Shown one piece after another: positions 15,423 to 24,396 of a stretch of DNA of 45,248 bases. Below the pieces are notes generated by a model. It was not told the origin of the DNA. It made no database searches and saw only the letters and a list, made by a program, of their open reading frames with translations. Source of the stretch: Muribaculaceae bacterium (lineage in GTDB: Bacteria > Bacteroidota > Bacteroidia > Bacteroidales > Muribaculaceae); the NCBI GenBank assembly GCA_016290325.1, contig JAEETL010000005.1, positions 69,019-114,266 of the forward strand. Reading direction: 5' to 3'. The translations under genes and the position numbers were made by a program. Position 1 is the stretch's first letter. Each line of letters begins with the position of its first letter.

Positions 15423-15809
15423 GTCATTCCAGTTTAAAAGATGCGGATTTTTTGACCGCATGAGTTGCGAAATTACTAAAAAATGAAGAAACAGGGGCAT
15501 TATGAAACCAATTTTTACACTTATTCACGTTTATTAGTTGAGTATCGGAGGTATGCGATGAACAGTATTTTATTCTTGGGGAAGAATCCCATGTCACGCA
15601 TTTCTTGACTCACTCTCAAGATTTTGGCAAATATTTTTGCTCACGTCAAGAATTTTGACGTAATTTGCACAACTATTGATTGAGCATCCAACAACTCAAT
15701 TCGTATTTGCACATAACTCACTCGTAATTAACAAAATACAAAAGTCATTAACATTAAATGATTAACCATTTATTCTCACTTGGAGATTAAATAATAACAC
15801 TTTTTAGGT
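15423..15809. other. Divergent intergenic region, 387 bases, with an inverted repeat
   Basis: It contains a perfect inverted repeat ACGTCAA-N5-TTGACGT at 15643-15661. Just after it are TAATTTGC and, at about 15713, TATTTGC, each one or two bases short of the -7 consensus. They could serve the M6 peptidase gene. No small gene seen. Confidence 0.5.
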
Positions 15810-18053
15810 ATGAGAAACGTTCTGGTATTATTATCACTGGGATTGATGTGCCTTGTTGCACGTGCAGTCCCGGCCGATCCAACCCCTGCACAGCTAACCC
15901 AACCTGATGGCACTAAGTTCACCGCTGTACTGCACGGTGACGAGTTCTTCAACTACCTGACGACTGCCGACGGCTATACTATCGTCAAGAACAAGGCGGG
16001 TTACTATACTTATGCCCAGCTTGAAGGCAACCACTTGGTTGCGGGTAGTCTCATCGCCCGCGATGAGGCAAACCGTAGCGCTGCCGACCGTGCCGTCCTT
16101 GCCTCAATTCCCAAAGGGCTGACAAGCATGGAGATGGCACAGCGTGGCAAGATGATGAAGAGCCAGCGTAACGATTTACTGCGTGGCATTGGCCATGGTG
16201 GCCACATGGACTACAGCAAGTTCCGCGGCTTGATCATCCTGATCAACTACACCGACAGGAAGTTTGTTGATTATGTTCCCAGTAACTATACGCCTATTGA
16301 CTTCTACGAGGCTATGATCAATAGCCACGACTATCAGGGCTACACCCTGCCCTTTGGCACCAAGATTGAAGCGATGGGCAGCGTGAGAGATTACTACTAT
16401 GACAACTCATTCCAGCAGTTTGACCCGCATTTTGACATCCTGGGTCCGGTGGATGTCCCCTACGCTTGCACCGACGCTCATCAGTTCAGATGCGATTCCA
16501 TTTTCTTTGCCGCCCTCGAGGCGCTGGATCCCGATGTGGACTTCAGCCAGTATGATACCGATGAGGATGGCACTGCCGACATGGTGTTCTTCATGGTTGC
16601 CGGTCACGGCTCGGATGTCACTGCCAATAACCGTGACTACCTGTGGCCCCACATGAAAAACTTTGAGAATTCACCCGTGCTTGACGGCGTGAACTTCAGG
16701 CTCTATGCTTGCTCAACCAATATGACAGGAGAAGAGAACGAGTACTACATCAACTACAACAATGTTGCCGGCATCGGCACCATCTGCCACGAGTTCAGCC
16801 ACTGCCTGGGATTGCCCGACTTCTATGACGCCGACGGTGAGGGCAGCGGTGGTGTCAACAGCAAGCACCCGATGACCTGGTCGGTCATGGCTAGCGGTTT
16901 CAGGAGCAACAACGGCCGCAACCCTGCCGGTTACAGCCTGTTTGAGCGCTATGCCCTGGGCTTTGCCCAGCCCACCCTCATCGAGGGAACGGGTACCATT
17001 TCGATACCTGCCCTTGAAAAGAGCAACACGGGTTACCGCCTGAACACGGCCAACGAGGGTGAATACTTCATCATCGAGAACCGCCAGCGCGTGAAGTGGG
17101 ACAAGAACCTGGCTGGCCCCGGCATGCTCATCTGGCGTGTTGATTCAACCAATGTCGATGTTTGGGAGAACAATTTGGTCAACTCCAATCCCACCCACAT
17201 GTACTATGAGTTGCTGCGTGCAAAATTCAGTGGAATTAGCGACAGCTACAATGACCCGTTCCCCGGTGTTTCCAATGTGACATCGATTACTAACGTCACC
17301 ATGCCCAGCCTGCGCACGTGGGACGGCAAGATGAGCCACTATGCCTTCACCAACATCGCTGAGGCCGACAGCATCATCACGCTTGACGTGGTTGTTGACA
17401 ACTCCAAAAGCTCTATCGAGGACTTTGAGAAGATGCCCGTGGGCGCAACGCTCAACGAGCGCGGCGTAGCTGGCGTGTATGCCAACTGGGACTTCTATAA
17501 CTGCGCTGTAGTGGACACCGCACAGGTGAACAACGGCCATTCAGTTGCTATGAGGAACGGCAGCTACCTCAACACTGCCGAGAACCTGAACAAGATTCCG
17601 ATGGTGGTACGCTTTACCGTCACCAACCCGACCGACGCTAAGGCAGTATTCTATGTGTACTACTCCAAGAATGGCGGCTCAAGATGGTATGAGGCAGAAT
17701 ATCCCGGTTATGTGGAGGTTCCTGCTGGGTCAACGGCTACTGCAGCTGTTACCACCCTGCCCACCAATGAGCCCATCATGTTGCGCATCAAGCAGACCAT
17801 GGGCAATTCGACAGACTACTGCTTCCTTGATAACATCGAGATTTGCTACGAGAACACGTGGACTCCCGAATTCATCCCTGGTGATGTGAACGATGACGGT
17901 GAGGTAACCATCAAGGACGTGACCACACTCATCGACTACCTGCTGGGCAGTGACGTGACCATTAACGAGCTGGCCGCTGACGTCAAGACTGACAGCGAAA
18001 TCACGATTGCCGACGTGACAGCCCTGATTGACATGTTGCTGGGCGCTAATTGA
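15810..18053 (+). CDS. M6 family metalloprotease with C-terminal dockerin module
   Basis: 747 residues with a signal peptide ending near VARAVP. A propeptide-like region (about 25-125) precedes the peptidase domain. The zinc site is ICHEFSHCLGLPDFYD, with His327, Glu328, His331 and Asp337 in the HExxHxxGxxD arrangement of M6 (immune inhibitor A-like) enzymes. Residues about 530-685 form a beta-sandwich with FLDNIEICYE, like choice-of-anchor J/MAM-type domains. The C terminus (about 690-747) has two dockerin-like loops, DVNDDGEVTIKD and DVKTDSEITIAD; the second lacks the usual Asn-Gly. It is secreted and probably degrades host or dietary protein. The next gene, 50 bases on, encodes another dockerin-tagged peptidase. 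Confidence 0.9.
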   Translation: MRNVLVLLSLGLMCLVARAVPADPTPAQLTQPDGTKFTAVLHGDEFFNYLTTADGYTIVKNKAGYYTYAQLEGNHLVAGSLIARDEANRSAADRAVLASIPKGLTSMEMAQRGKMMKSQRNDLLRGIGHGGHMDYSKFRGLIILINYTDRKFVDYVPSNYTPIDFYEAMINSHDYQGYTLPFGTKIEAMGSVRDYYYDNSFQQFDPHFDILGPVDVPYACTDAHQFRCDSIFFAALEALDPDVDFSQYDTDEDGTADMVFFMVAGHGSDVTANNRDYLWPHMKNFENSPVLDGVNFRLYACSTNMTGEENEYYINYNNVAGIGTICHEFSHCLGLPDFYDADGEGSGGVNSKHPMTWSVMASGFRSNNGRNPAGYSLFERYALGFAQPTLIEGTGTISIPALEKSNTGYRLNTANEGEYFIIENRQRVKWDKNLAGPGMLIWRVDSTNVDVWENNLVNSNPTHMYYELLRAKFSGISDSYNDPFPGVSNVTSITNVTMPSLRTWDGKMSHYAFTNIAEADSIITLDVVVDNSKSSIEDFEKMPVGATLNERGVAGVYANWDFYNCAVVDTAQVNNGHSVAMRNGSYLNTAENLNKIPMVVRFTVTNPTDAKAVFYVYYSKNGGSRWYEAEYPGYVEVPAGSTATAAVTTLPTNEPIMLRIKQTMGNSTDYCFLDNIEICYENTWTPEFIPGDVNDDGEVTIKDVTTLIDYLLGSDVTINELAADVKTDSEITIADVTALIDMLLGAN

Positions 18054-18103
18054 TTTTGAAGATACTACTAAATTATATTAATGTTTAAATTTTTTATTTC
18101 ACA

Positions 18104-19846
18104 ATGAAAAAATTCGTATTATTAATTGCACTGTTCGCGTTATGCTCGCAGAACATTGATGCTAAAAGTGTGAGTGTTGACCAGGCTATGGCCATTGCTA
18201 AACAGCAGTTGGCTCCATCGACCAAACTCAATGCTTCAAACGCCAAGATGACCTTGAGCTATACAGCTATGAGCTTGAAGGGTCAGAACGACTACTATGT
18301 GTTCAACCGTGACGGCGGTCAGGGTTACGTGATCGTTTCCGGTGACGACATGACTGATCCCGTGCTGGCCTACAGCGACCGTGGCTCGTTTAACCTCAAC
18401 GATGCTCCCGAGGCCTTGAAGATCATGCTTGAGCGCTATCAGCTGAGCTTGGACTTGATGCGTAAGAATCCTCAAGCTACTAAGGCTCCCTCATTGACGA
18501 TGAATCCCAATGGTGTAGCTCCCATGTTCTTGAACGAATATGGTGAGGGTCCCCACTGGCATCAGTTTGCTCCCTACAACAACTATTTCCCCGTTTACAA
18601 TGGTGAGCACTGCTATGCAGGTTGTGTGCCCATCGCTGTTGCCCACATCATGAAGGGCTTGCAGTTCCCCGCCTATGGTAATGGTTCAAACACCTTCCAC
18701 TACATGCTGGGTGACCAAGAGAGAACCGCTACTGCCAACTTCAACCACAGCTACAAGTATCGCAACATGAAGAACGGTTATACCGAGTCTTCTACCAATT
18801 GGCAGGATTGTGCACAGATGATTTATGATATCGCTGTCGCCCTCCAAGCCAGGTTCTCGACCAGCAGCACCAATGTAAGCTATGACCAGATCATGAAGGG
18901 TATGGTTGCCTACTTCGACTACAACCCCAACATGCAGTTCCTGCAGAAGGCCAATTATGCTGACGCTACCTGGCGTGAGATGGTTTACACCGAGCTCGAT
19001 GAGGGCCGTCCCGTTCTCTACTTTGGCTACAGGACTGTTCTCAACGATGGTACCGAGAACGCTCACGTTGGTCACGCCTTCGTAATGGACGGTTATGATT
19101 CAGAGGGTAGGGTTCGCATCATCTGGGGCTTCCAGCCCGAGGAGTACAACAGCTGGTTCAGCTTCGACCTGCTGTCGCCGCGCATCTACGGTGACACCCC
19201 CTATGAGCACGATGAGTACAAGGAAGGCTTCAACGCCGACCAGTATGCTATCATGGGCATCCGTCCCTCTCAAGAGGGTGAGAATGGTGGTGTAGTTGTT
19301 ACTGGTACCACCTATCTGCAGGAGGTTATGCCCGCCAACGACGTTCGCGGTTCGTTTGAGGTTAAGGCTCTGAGCGGTCCCTGGCAGGGCACCATCCGCT
19401 GGGCTCTCGCAACCAAGGGCAACGATGGCAAGTACAGTGTAGCTACTTCAGCTTACACTTCTCAGGTGGATCTGCAGGAGAATGAGACCGCTACTATCGA
19501 CATCAGCGGTTCTTACTACCTGACCGAGGGCACCCAGTATTATGTTGTTGTTTGGTCACCTTACTTCCCCAACAACTATGACTGGAACTGGTTCTTCAAC
19601 GATCCCATCCCCTTCACCGTGGGTAACTGGGTAACTCCTCCCGATCCTCAGTTCATCCTGGGTGACGTGAATGGTGACACCTTCGTGACCATCGCCGATG
19701 TTACCGCCCTGATCGACATGCTGCTCAACGGCGACGTTACTGTTGAGGATTGCCCTGCTGCTGACATGAACGAAGATGGTGAAGTCACCATCGCTGATGT
19801 CACCGCAATCATCGACTACCTGCTGAACAACACCACCGAGGGTTGA
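18104..19846 (+). CDS. C10 family cysteine peptidase (streptopain-like) with C-terminal dockerin module
   Basis: 580 residues with a signal peptide (about 1-21) and an inhibitory-type propeptide (about 22-140; YYVFNRDGGQGYVIVSGDD is typical of C10 precursors). The catalytic Cys174 lies in CYAGCVPIAVAHIM and His324 in VGHAFVMDGYD. The usual WGW after the His is WGF here. A beta-sandwich follows (about 395-520), then two dockerin loops near the C terminus: DVNGDTFVTIAD and DMNEDGEVTIAD. Family members include SpeB and the Bacteroides fragilis Bfp enzymes. It is secreted, probably self-activating, and ends at a strong terminator. Together with the M6 gene it makes a two-peptidase unit. Confidence 0.92.
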   Translation: MKKFVLLIALFALCSQNIDAKSVSVDQAMAIAKQQLAPSTKLNASNAKMTLSYTAMSLKGQNDYYVFNRDGGQGYVIVSGDDMTDPVLAYSDRGSFNLNDAPEALKIMLERYQLSLDLMRKNPQATKAPSLTMNPNGVAPMFLNEYGEGPHWHQFAPYNNYFPVYNGEHCYAGCVPIAVAHIMKGLQFPAYGNGSNTFHYMLGDQERTATANFNHSYKYRNMKNGYTESSTNWQDCAQMIYDIAVALQARFSTSSTNVSYDQIMKGMVAYFDYNPNMQFLQKANYADATWREMVYTELDEGRPVLYFGYRTVLNDGTENAHVGHAFVMDGYDSEGRVRIIWGFQPEEYNSWFSFDLLSPRIYGDTPYEHDEYKEGFNADQYAIMGIRPSQEGENGGVVVTGTTYLQEVMPANDVRGSFEVKALSGPWQGTIRWALATKGNDGKYSVATSAYTSQVDLQENETATIDISGSYYLTEGTQYYVVVWSPYFPNNYDWNWFFNDPIPFTVGNWVTPPDPQFILGDVNGDTFVTIADVTALIDMLLNGDVTVEDCPAADMNEDGEVTIADVTAIIDYLLNNTTEG

Positions 19847-19877
19847 TTGGCTATCGATTAGAAATCGATTGATATTA

Positions 19878-19918
19878 CTGTGCCGCGAGCGTTGATGCCC
19901 GCGGCACAGTTGCTTTTT
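19878..19918 (+). terminator. Rho-independent terminator after the C10 peptidase gene
   Basis: CTGTGCCGCG (19878-19887) pairs perfectly with CGCGGCACAG (19900-19909) and is followed by TTGCTTTTT. Confidence 0.9.
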
Positions 19919-20055
19919 ATCAAATGCCGGTACAGATCAGGCGGGCGATTGTGCGGGTTAACAACCTGCGTTACTGAACGAAACAGCTGTAGAGGCTGGT
20001 GCGACCTGAATTTAACGCAAGTTCGATGAATTTGTCGTTTGTCAATCAGGGCGTT

Positions 20056-20197
20056 AGCTACTCCCCCTCTTGGATAAGAGGGGGTGCCGCGGGAGCGGCG
20101 GGGGCGTTGATACTATCTAAGATTATAATACGAGGACAAATCATACTCCTCCGGCGCTTCGCGCCACCTCCCCTAGCTTAGGGGAGGAGTTGATAGA
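20056..20197. repeat. Paired palindromic repeat element, about 140 bases, inverted halves
   Basis: The left half has CCCCCTCTT/AAGAGGGGG (20063-20084) and GCCGC/GCGGC (20086-20099) hairpins followed by GTTGATA. The right half, in inverse orientation, has GGCGC/GCGCC and CTCCCC..GGGGAG hairpins flanked by GTTGATA. The two halves resemble each other once one is reversed. It looks like a small non-autonomous interspersed repeat (REP or MITE-like) of a type common between genes in Bacteroidetes. The rest of the 402-base gap (19847-20248) holds the terminator and nothing else recognised. Confidence 0.75.
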
Positions 20198-20248
20198 CAG
20201 CACTTTATTCTCATCGAACTCACGTGAATTTAGTGGTACGACCTGAAT

Positions 20249-21022
20249 TTAATTGATGGCGGTGGAAAGGACCTGCTCGCAGAAGGCCTGGTCGCTCTGG
20301 AGACGGTCAAGCGCTTTCTTGGAGGCGCTTTGATGGGATTCTTTTTTGCTGTAGCCCACGGCATCGCTGGCGTAGATGCCGCCTAAGATGACTGCCGTGC
20401 GGAAGACGGGGTTCTTGTCGGCATCGGTATAGGAGTCCACGAGTTCAAACTCGATGGTGACACGATACTTTTGGGTCCACTCGATAAGACGTGATTTGAA
20501 ATTCTGTTCGGTCTTGACCAGGTCGTTGAGGTCGAAATGCTTTTTTATGAGGCGGTTAATGATGAATTTGCGGCAGCGCTTATATCCCTGGTCAAGATAG
20601 ACGGCGCCCACGAGCGCTTCGAGCGCGTTGCCGCTGATGTAACTGTTGTGGGAAGAGGAATGGGTCAAAGCCCGCACATGGCTGTCGAGATGCAACGAGT
20701 TGCCTATGCGGTTCAGGCTCTCGCGCTGAACAATCTTGGCACGGGTCGATGTCAGGAAGCCCTCATGCTTGCCGGGATAGGTGTTGTAGAGGAAATCGGC
20801 CACAACAGTATCCATGACGGCATCGCCCAGAAACTCCAACCGTTCGTTGTTGGCCCATTGCCCGCTCTCCAGTTTCACTGGTCTGGAGCGATGGATCATC
20901 GCCAGCTTATAGAGCTTGATGTCACGGGGATAGTAGCCCGTGATACGGTGAATAAAAACATAAAGCTCCTTATCCTTGACGAAAAGGAGCTTTATGAGTG
21001 ATATGGCGTTGCTTAAGGGCAT
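20249..21022 (-). CDS. rnc: Ribonuclease III
   Basis: 257 residues. The catalytic signature is ANNERLEFLGDAVMD (about 57-71; Glu60, Glu63 and Asp67 lie in the active-site helix), and NALEALVGAVYLDQGY gives the second acidic pair. The C-terminal part (about 170-245) is a double-stranded RNA-binding domain with KESHQSASKKALDRL. The enzyme cuts double-stranded RNA, including rRNA precursors. It lies 30 bases after fabF on the same strand, and the order acpP-fabF-rnc is common in Bacteroidetes. Confidence 0.97.
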   Translation of the reverse strand: MPLSNAISLIKLLFVKDKELYVFIHRITGYYPRDIKLYKLAMIHRSRPVKLESGQWANNERLEFLGDAVMDTVVADFLYNTYPGKHEGFLTSTRAKIVQRESLNRIGNSLHLDSHVRALTHSSSHNSYISGNALEALVGAVYLDQGYKRCRKFIINRLIKKHFDLNDLVKTEQNFKSRLIEWTQKYRVTIEFELVDSYTDADKNPVFRTAVILGGIYASDAVGYSKKESHQSASKKALDRLQSDQAFCEQVLSTAIN

Positions 21023-21052
21023 CAGAGTCTTGTCATCATCCCAGTGTTGATT

Positions 21053-22336
21053 TTACTTCTGGTATTTCTTGACAATGATGCTCGCATTGTGTCCGCCGAA
21101 TCCAAACGTGTTGGAAAGTGCAATGTTAACTGTTCGCTTCTGAGCCTTGTTGAAGGTGAAGTTCATCTTGTAGTCGATGTTCTCGTCCTCATCGCCATCG
21201 GCATGGTTGATGGTGGGAGGCACGATGTCATCGCGGCATGCCAACAGGCAGAACACAGCCTCCATGGCGCCAGTGGCACCCAACATGTGACCGGTCATGG
21301 ACTTGGTGCTGCTCACGTTGAGTTTGTAAGCGTGCTCACCAAACACATCCTTCACAGCTTGAGCCTCACTGAGGTCGCCAACGGGGGTCGAGGTGCCGTG
21401 GGCATTGACATAGTCAACATCCTCGGGCTTGATGCCGGCGTCCTCGATGGCACGCTGCATCACGAGCTTAGCGCCCAAACCCTCGGGGTGGCTTGCCGTG
21501 ATGTGATAAGCATCGGCACTCATGCCGCCGCCAATCACCTCGCCGTAAATCTTGGCACCGCGAGCCAGCGCATGCTCCAGTTCCTCGAACACGAGGCATA
21601 CGCCGCCTTCACCCATGACGAAACCGTCGCGTGAAGCGCTGAAGGGGCGCGAAGCACCCTCGGGATCGTCGTTGCGCAACGAGATAGCCTTCATGGCGTT
21701 AAAGCCACCCACGCCAGCGGGGAACAAGGGAGCCTCGCTACCGCCAGTGACGATAGCCTTGGCCTTGCCCAGACGGACGTAGTTAAAGGCGTCGATAAGC
21801 GCGTTGGTCGATGTGGCACAAGCCGAAACGACACCGAAGTTGGGACCACGGAATCCATACTTGATGGAAATCTGGCCCGCAGCAATATCGGCAATCATCG
21901 TCGGGATGAAGAATGGGCTGTACATGGGGCCGCGGTCCTCATGCCTGGCATAATCACCGGCCTGATCCTCAAAGGTGTGCAGGCCGCCGATACCCGAAGC
22001 GAAGATCACGCCCACCTCGTCACGGTCAATACCCTCATCCAGCAGATGTGCATCCTCAACAGCCTGTTTGGCACAGGCGAGGGCATACTGCGTGTACAGG
22101 TCGTTGCGCTTGAAGTCCTTGATCTCGCGCCTATCATTGGGGTCGCTCACATAGTTGAGCGGATCAAACCCCTTGATCTCGCATGCGAAATGGGTCTTGA
22201 ACAGTGTTGTGTCAAAATGAGTAATAGGTCCTGCACCGCTCACTCCTTTAAGGGCGTTGTTCCAGGTGGTTTCAACGTCCAATCCTAAGGGAGTGATGGC
22301 ACCAAGACCTGTTACCACAACTCTCTTTAATTCCAT
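21053..22336 (-). CDS. fabF: 3-oxoacyl-[acyl-carrier-protein] synthase II (KAS II)
   Basis: 427 residues. The Cys-His-His triad is visible: Cys173 in VVSACATSTN, His313 in NAHGTSTPVGD and His350 in KSMTGHMLGATG. TFGFGGHNAS closes the C terminus. It is cytoplasmic and elongates fatty acids by condensing malonyl-ACP with acyl-ACP. It is encoded 25 bases after acpP, its substrate carrier, and before rnc. All key residues are intact. Confidence 0.98.
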   Translation of the reverse strand: MELKRVVVTGLGAITPLGLDVETTWNNALKGVSGAGPITHFDTTLFKTHFACEIKGFDPLNYVSDPNDRREIKDFKRNDLYTQYALACAKQAVEDAHLLDEGIDRDEVGVIFASGIGGLHTFEDQAGDYARHEDRGPMYSPFFIPTMIADIAAGQISIKYGFRGPNFGVVSACATSTNALIDAFNYVRLGKAKAIVTGGSEAPLFPAGVGGFNAMKAISLRNDDPEGASRPFSASRDGFVMGEGGVCLVFEELEHALARGAKIYGEVIGGGMSADAYHITASHPEGLGAKLVMQRAIEDAGIKPEDVDYVNAHGTSTPVGDLSEAQAVKDVFGEHAYKLNVSSTKSMTGHMLGATGAMEAVFCLLACRDDIVPPTINHADGDEDENIDYKMNFTFNKAQKRTVNIALSNTFGFGGHNASIIVKKYQK

Positions 22337-22361
22337 GTGGTATATAGGGAACTAAAAGAAT

Positions 22362-22604
22362 TTATTCGGCTGCCTTAGCGTCCTCAATGAACTTGATGGC
22401 GTCGCCTACGTTTTGGATGGTCTCAGACTTATCATCGGGGATCTTGATGTCGAACTGCTTCTCAAATTCCATGATCAGCTCGACGGTATCAAGGCTATCA
22501 GCACCCAGATCCTGGCTAAAAGTAGCCTCGGGAGTTACCTCAGACTCGCTAACACCTAACTTGTCAACGATAATTTGTTTTACTCTTTCTTCAATTTCTG
22601 ACAT
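22362..22604 (-). CDS. acpP: Acyl carrier protein
   Basis: 80 residues, acidic and helical. Ser37 in [12 protein letters not shown] is the 4'-phosphopantetheine attachment site. It carries growing acyl chains for FabF and the rest of fatty acid synthesis. It is the first gene of an acpP-fabF-rnc unit. The leader is about 110 bases and AT-rich. Confidence 0.98.
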   Translation of the reverse strand: MSEIEERVKQIIVDKLGVSESEVTPEATFSQDLGADSLDTVELIMEFEKQFDIKIPDDKSETIQNVGDAIKFIEDAKAAE

Positions 22605-23035
22605 AGTCGTAAAATTTAAAATGTAATAAATATAATGTTCAAAATATAAAGTAAAATTGGCCTCGTATCGCCCATTGACGCATGCGTCACGGCTTTAAGC
22701 GCCAGTTTTGAGACTGCAAAGGAAATACAAATAATTCAAATAATAAAGAAAAATTTACTTAATTTGAGCCCCATTGGGGATTTTTTAAACTTTATATAGG
22801 TGAATCACAGTGTTTTTAAACTTATTTTCAAAGTTTTTACTTGAAACGAGTGTTAAAAACTGTAATAAATTCACTTTTTTGCCCTTTGTGCCCCTCCCCT
22901 AAAAAGGCCTTCCCGGCGCAAAATCACCCATAAGACTGAGTAATCAGGCTAGGGTTTAACCATGTGGGATTTTTTTTGAGGAATAGAAGCTATAGGAACT
23001 ATAGATGCTATAGAAACACAGGAGGAATTGAGCTT
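22605..23035. other. Intergenic region, 431 bases, upstream of acpP
   Basis: It holds the acpP leader and a -7-like TTCCTTTGC on the minus strand, and is AT-rich with no convincing reading frame. CTATAG is repeated three times at about 22990-23013, close to the end of the ribonuclease Z gene. Confidence 0.5.
22716..22724 (-). promoter_or_regulatory. Probable promoter -7 element for acpP-fabF-rnc
   Basis: TTCCTTTGC on the minus strand matches TAnnTTTGC except at one base. It gives a leader of about 105 bases. Confidence 0.45.
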
Positions 23036-23956
23036 TTAGAGCTGGTTCAGGTCGATGACCAGCCCCTCGTTGGCCAAGCGGACGTCGGGGAAGACGGCAC
23101 GGGCCTCGTCGAGCAAAATGGTCTCATCCAAGTATCGCTTGGAGTAGTGCCCCAATATAAGTTGACGCACACCAGCTTCACGAGCGACGGTGGCGGCCTC
23201 ATGGGCCGTGCTGTGATGGCGCTTGTGGGCCTTGAGGCGCAGACTCTCATCATAGGTTGCCTCGTGGTATAGCCAGTCCACGCCCTCAACGTTACGGATA
23301 ACGCGCCTCGAGAACTTGGTGTCACTGCAATAGGCATAACTGATGGCCGGATCTGCCGGTGTGGTAAGTTGGCTGTTTGGAACGACGATTCCCTCAGGAC
23401 TCACCCAGTCCTGACCCTGCCTCAGCCCATTCATGGCATAGTGAGGAACACCCAATCGCTTGGCCTCCTCACCATTGATGTGGCGCAGCTTGGGCTTCTC
23501 GGCGATGATGAAACCCACGGCGGGCACACGGTGCAGCAAGGGAAACGAGGTCACCGTGACAGCATCATCCTCGTGGATTACCGCCTTGTGGGTGTCGATG
23601 ACATTGAAGCGCACCTCAAAAGGCCGCTCGCGGCAAAAGTAATCGAGCATCCTCGAGAACAGATCCGCCCCATCCTTGAAAGTGTGGATGGTGAGCGAAT
23701 TGGTGCGTTTCAACAAGGCCATGGTCGATACCAGTCCAGGCAGACCGAAGCAGTGGTCGCCGTGCAGGTGGCTGATAAAGATGTGGTTAAGCCGCATGAG
23801 CTTGAGCCCCATGCGACGGACACCCAGCTGAGCGCCCTCGCCACAATCGATCATCATCAGGTTGTCGCGCACGTTGAGCACCTGGCACGAGGGGCTGTGC
23901 CTGGGAGTCATAGTGGCGCTGCCGCAACCCAGTATGTTCAGTTCCAATCTAGTCAT
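23036..23956 (-). CDS. rnz: Ribonuclease Z
   Basis: 306 residues, the short (ElaC-like) form. The metal-binding motif HLHGDH lies at 63-68 in IFISHLHGDHCFGLPG. Further ligands fit: YCSDT for the bridging Asp, YHEATYDES, and GHYSKRY with the last His. The enzyme removes 3' trailers from tRNA precursors. It is transcribed alone on the minus strand, with a good TATTTTTGC promoter element 22 bases upstream. Confidence 0.96.
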   Translation of the reverse strand: MTRLELNILGCGSATMTPRHSPSCQVLNVRDNLMMIDCGEGAQLGVRRMGLKLMRLNHIFISHLHGDHCFGLPGLVSTMALLKRTNSLTIHTFKDGADLFSRMLDYFCRERPFEVRFNVIDTHKAVIHEDDAVTVTSFPLLHRVPAVGFIIAEKPKLRHINGEEAKRLGVPHYAMNGLRQGQDWVSPEGIVVPNSQLTTPADPAISYAYCSDTKFSRRVIRNVEGVDWLYHEATYDESLRLKAHKRHHSTAHEAATVAREAGVRQLILGHYSKRYLDETILLDEARAVFPDVRLANEGLVIDLNQL

Positions 23957-23977
23957 TAAATAGATGTATTAGCGATG

Positions 23978-23986
23978 GCAAAAATA
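23978..23986 (-). promoter_or_regulatory. Promoter -7 element for ribonuclease Z
   Basis: TATTTTTGC on the minus strand matches TAnnTTTGC exactly. Confidence 0.65.
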
Positions 23987-24127
23987 CTAATTATCCCTGA
24001 AACCCGCAAACGCCCTGGTACCCTGATGCCGCAACAAGCCATTTCGGCCAGTCAGTCCAGGATGGATAGTGTGATTGTATTAATTTGTATGAAATTCACA
24101 AAAAATCTAAATAATCGTAACTTCCTA

Positions 24128-24159
24128 TTGCATAATCAAATAATAATGAGTACTTTTGC
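24128..24159 (+). promoter_or_regulatory. Promoter of the leader RNA and the DUF5689-type gene
   Basis: TTG (24128-24130) and TACTTTTGC (24151-24159) have 20-base spacing. The transcript is predicted to start about 230 bases before the ATG at 24397. The rest of the gap (23957-24127) holds the ribonuclease Z promoter and nothing else seen. Confidence 0.7.
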
Positions 24160-24160
24160 G

Positions 24161-24330
24161 CCCAAATTACGAGAACTTGATGTTACGGCATTATTTCTAT
24201 ATACATTTCAGGTTCAGTGTCGCTGGCATAACGACGCCCGAGTTAAGTCGGCCTCTGCAAGAAAGTATCGCCATCATAGCTGCGCTACGTTAGACGGATA
24301 AGACCGCTAATGTGGCGCTGATTGTTTTTT
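24161..24330 (+). ncRNA. Structured 5' leader RNA, copy A (possible attenuator)
   Basis: The region starts CCC directly after the -7 element and ends in a long hairpin: GCGC-TA-CGTTAG-AC-GG, loop, CC-G-CTAATG-TG-GCGC (24282-24318). TTTTTT follows at 24325-24330, so the hairpin could act as an intrinsic terminator. Copy B at 36728-36900 has the same promoter-to-hairpin distance (120-121 bases) and the same hairpin plan, with base changes that keep pairing. Partial matches such as ATAC.TTTCA lie in the 5' half. The gene served is at 24397. I cannot match it to a named RNA family. Confidence 0.65.
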
Positions 24331-24396
24331 AGGGATGACACTCTTTATTTTTTGTGGTTACTTACATTATACAATTAGTTAAATTTATTTTTAGGA

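Noticed and set aside
15423..15500. Longer N terminus of the membrane protein starting at 15500
   Set aside because: The added 26 residues do not look like a signal or membrane segment; the start at 15422 gives a natural first membrane helix.
15810..19846. Type IX secretion C-terminal signal on the two peptidases
   Set aside because: Both proteins end in dockerin loops; no Por-type C-terminal sorting domain pattern is visible.
24161..24330. Leader considered as a known cobalamin, TPP or SAM riboswitch
   Set aside because: None of the conserved core sequences of those classes could be found in either copy.
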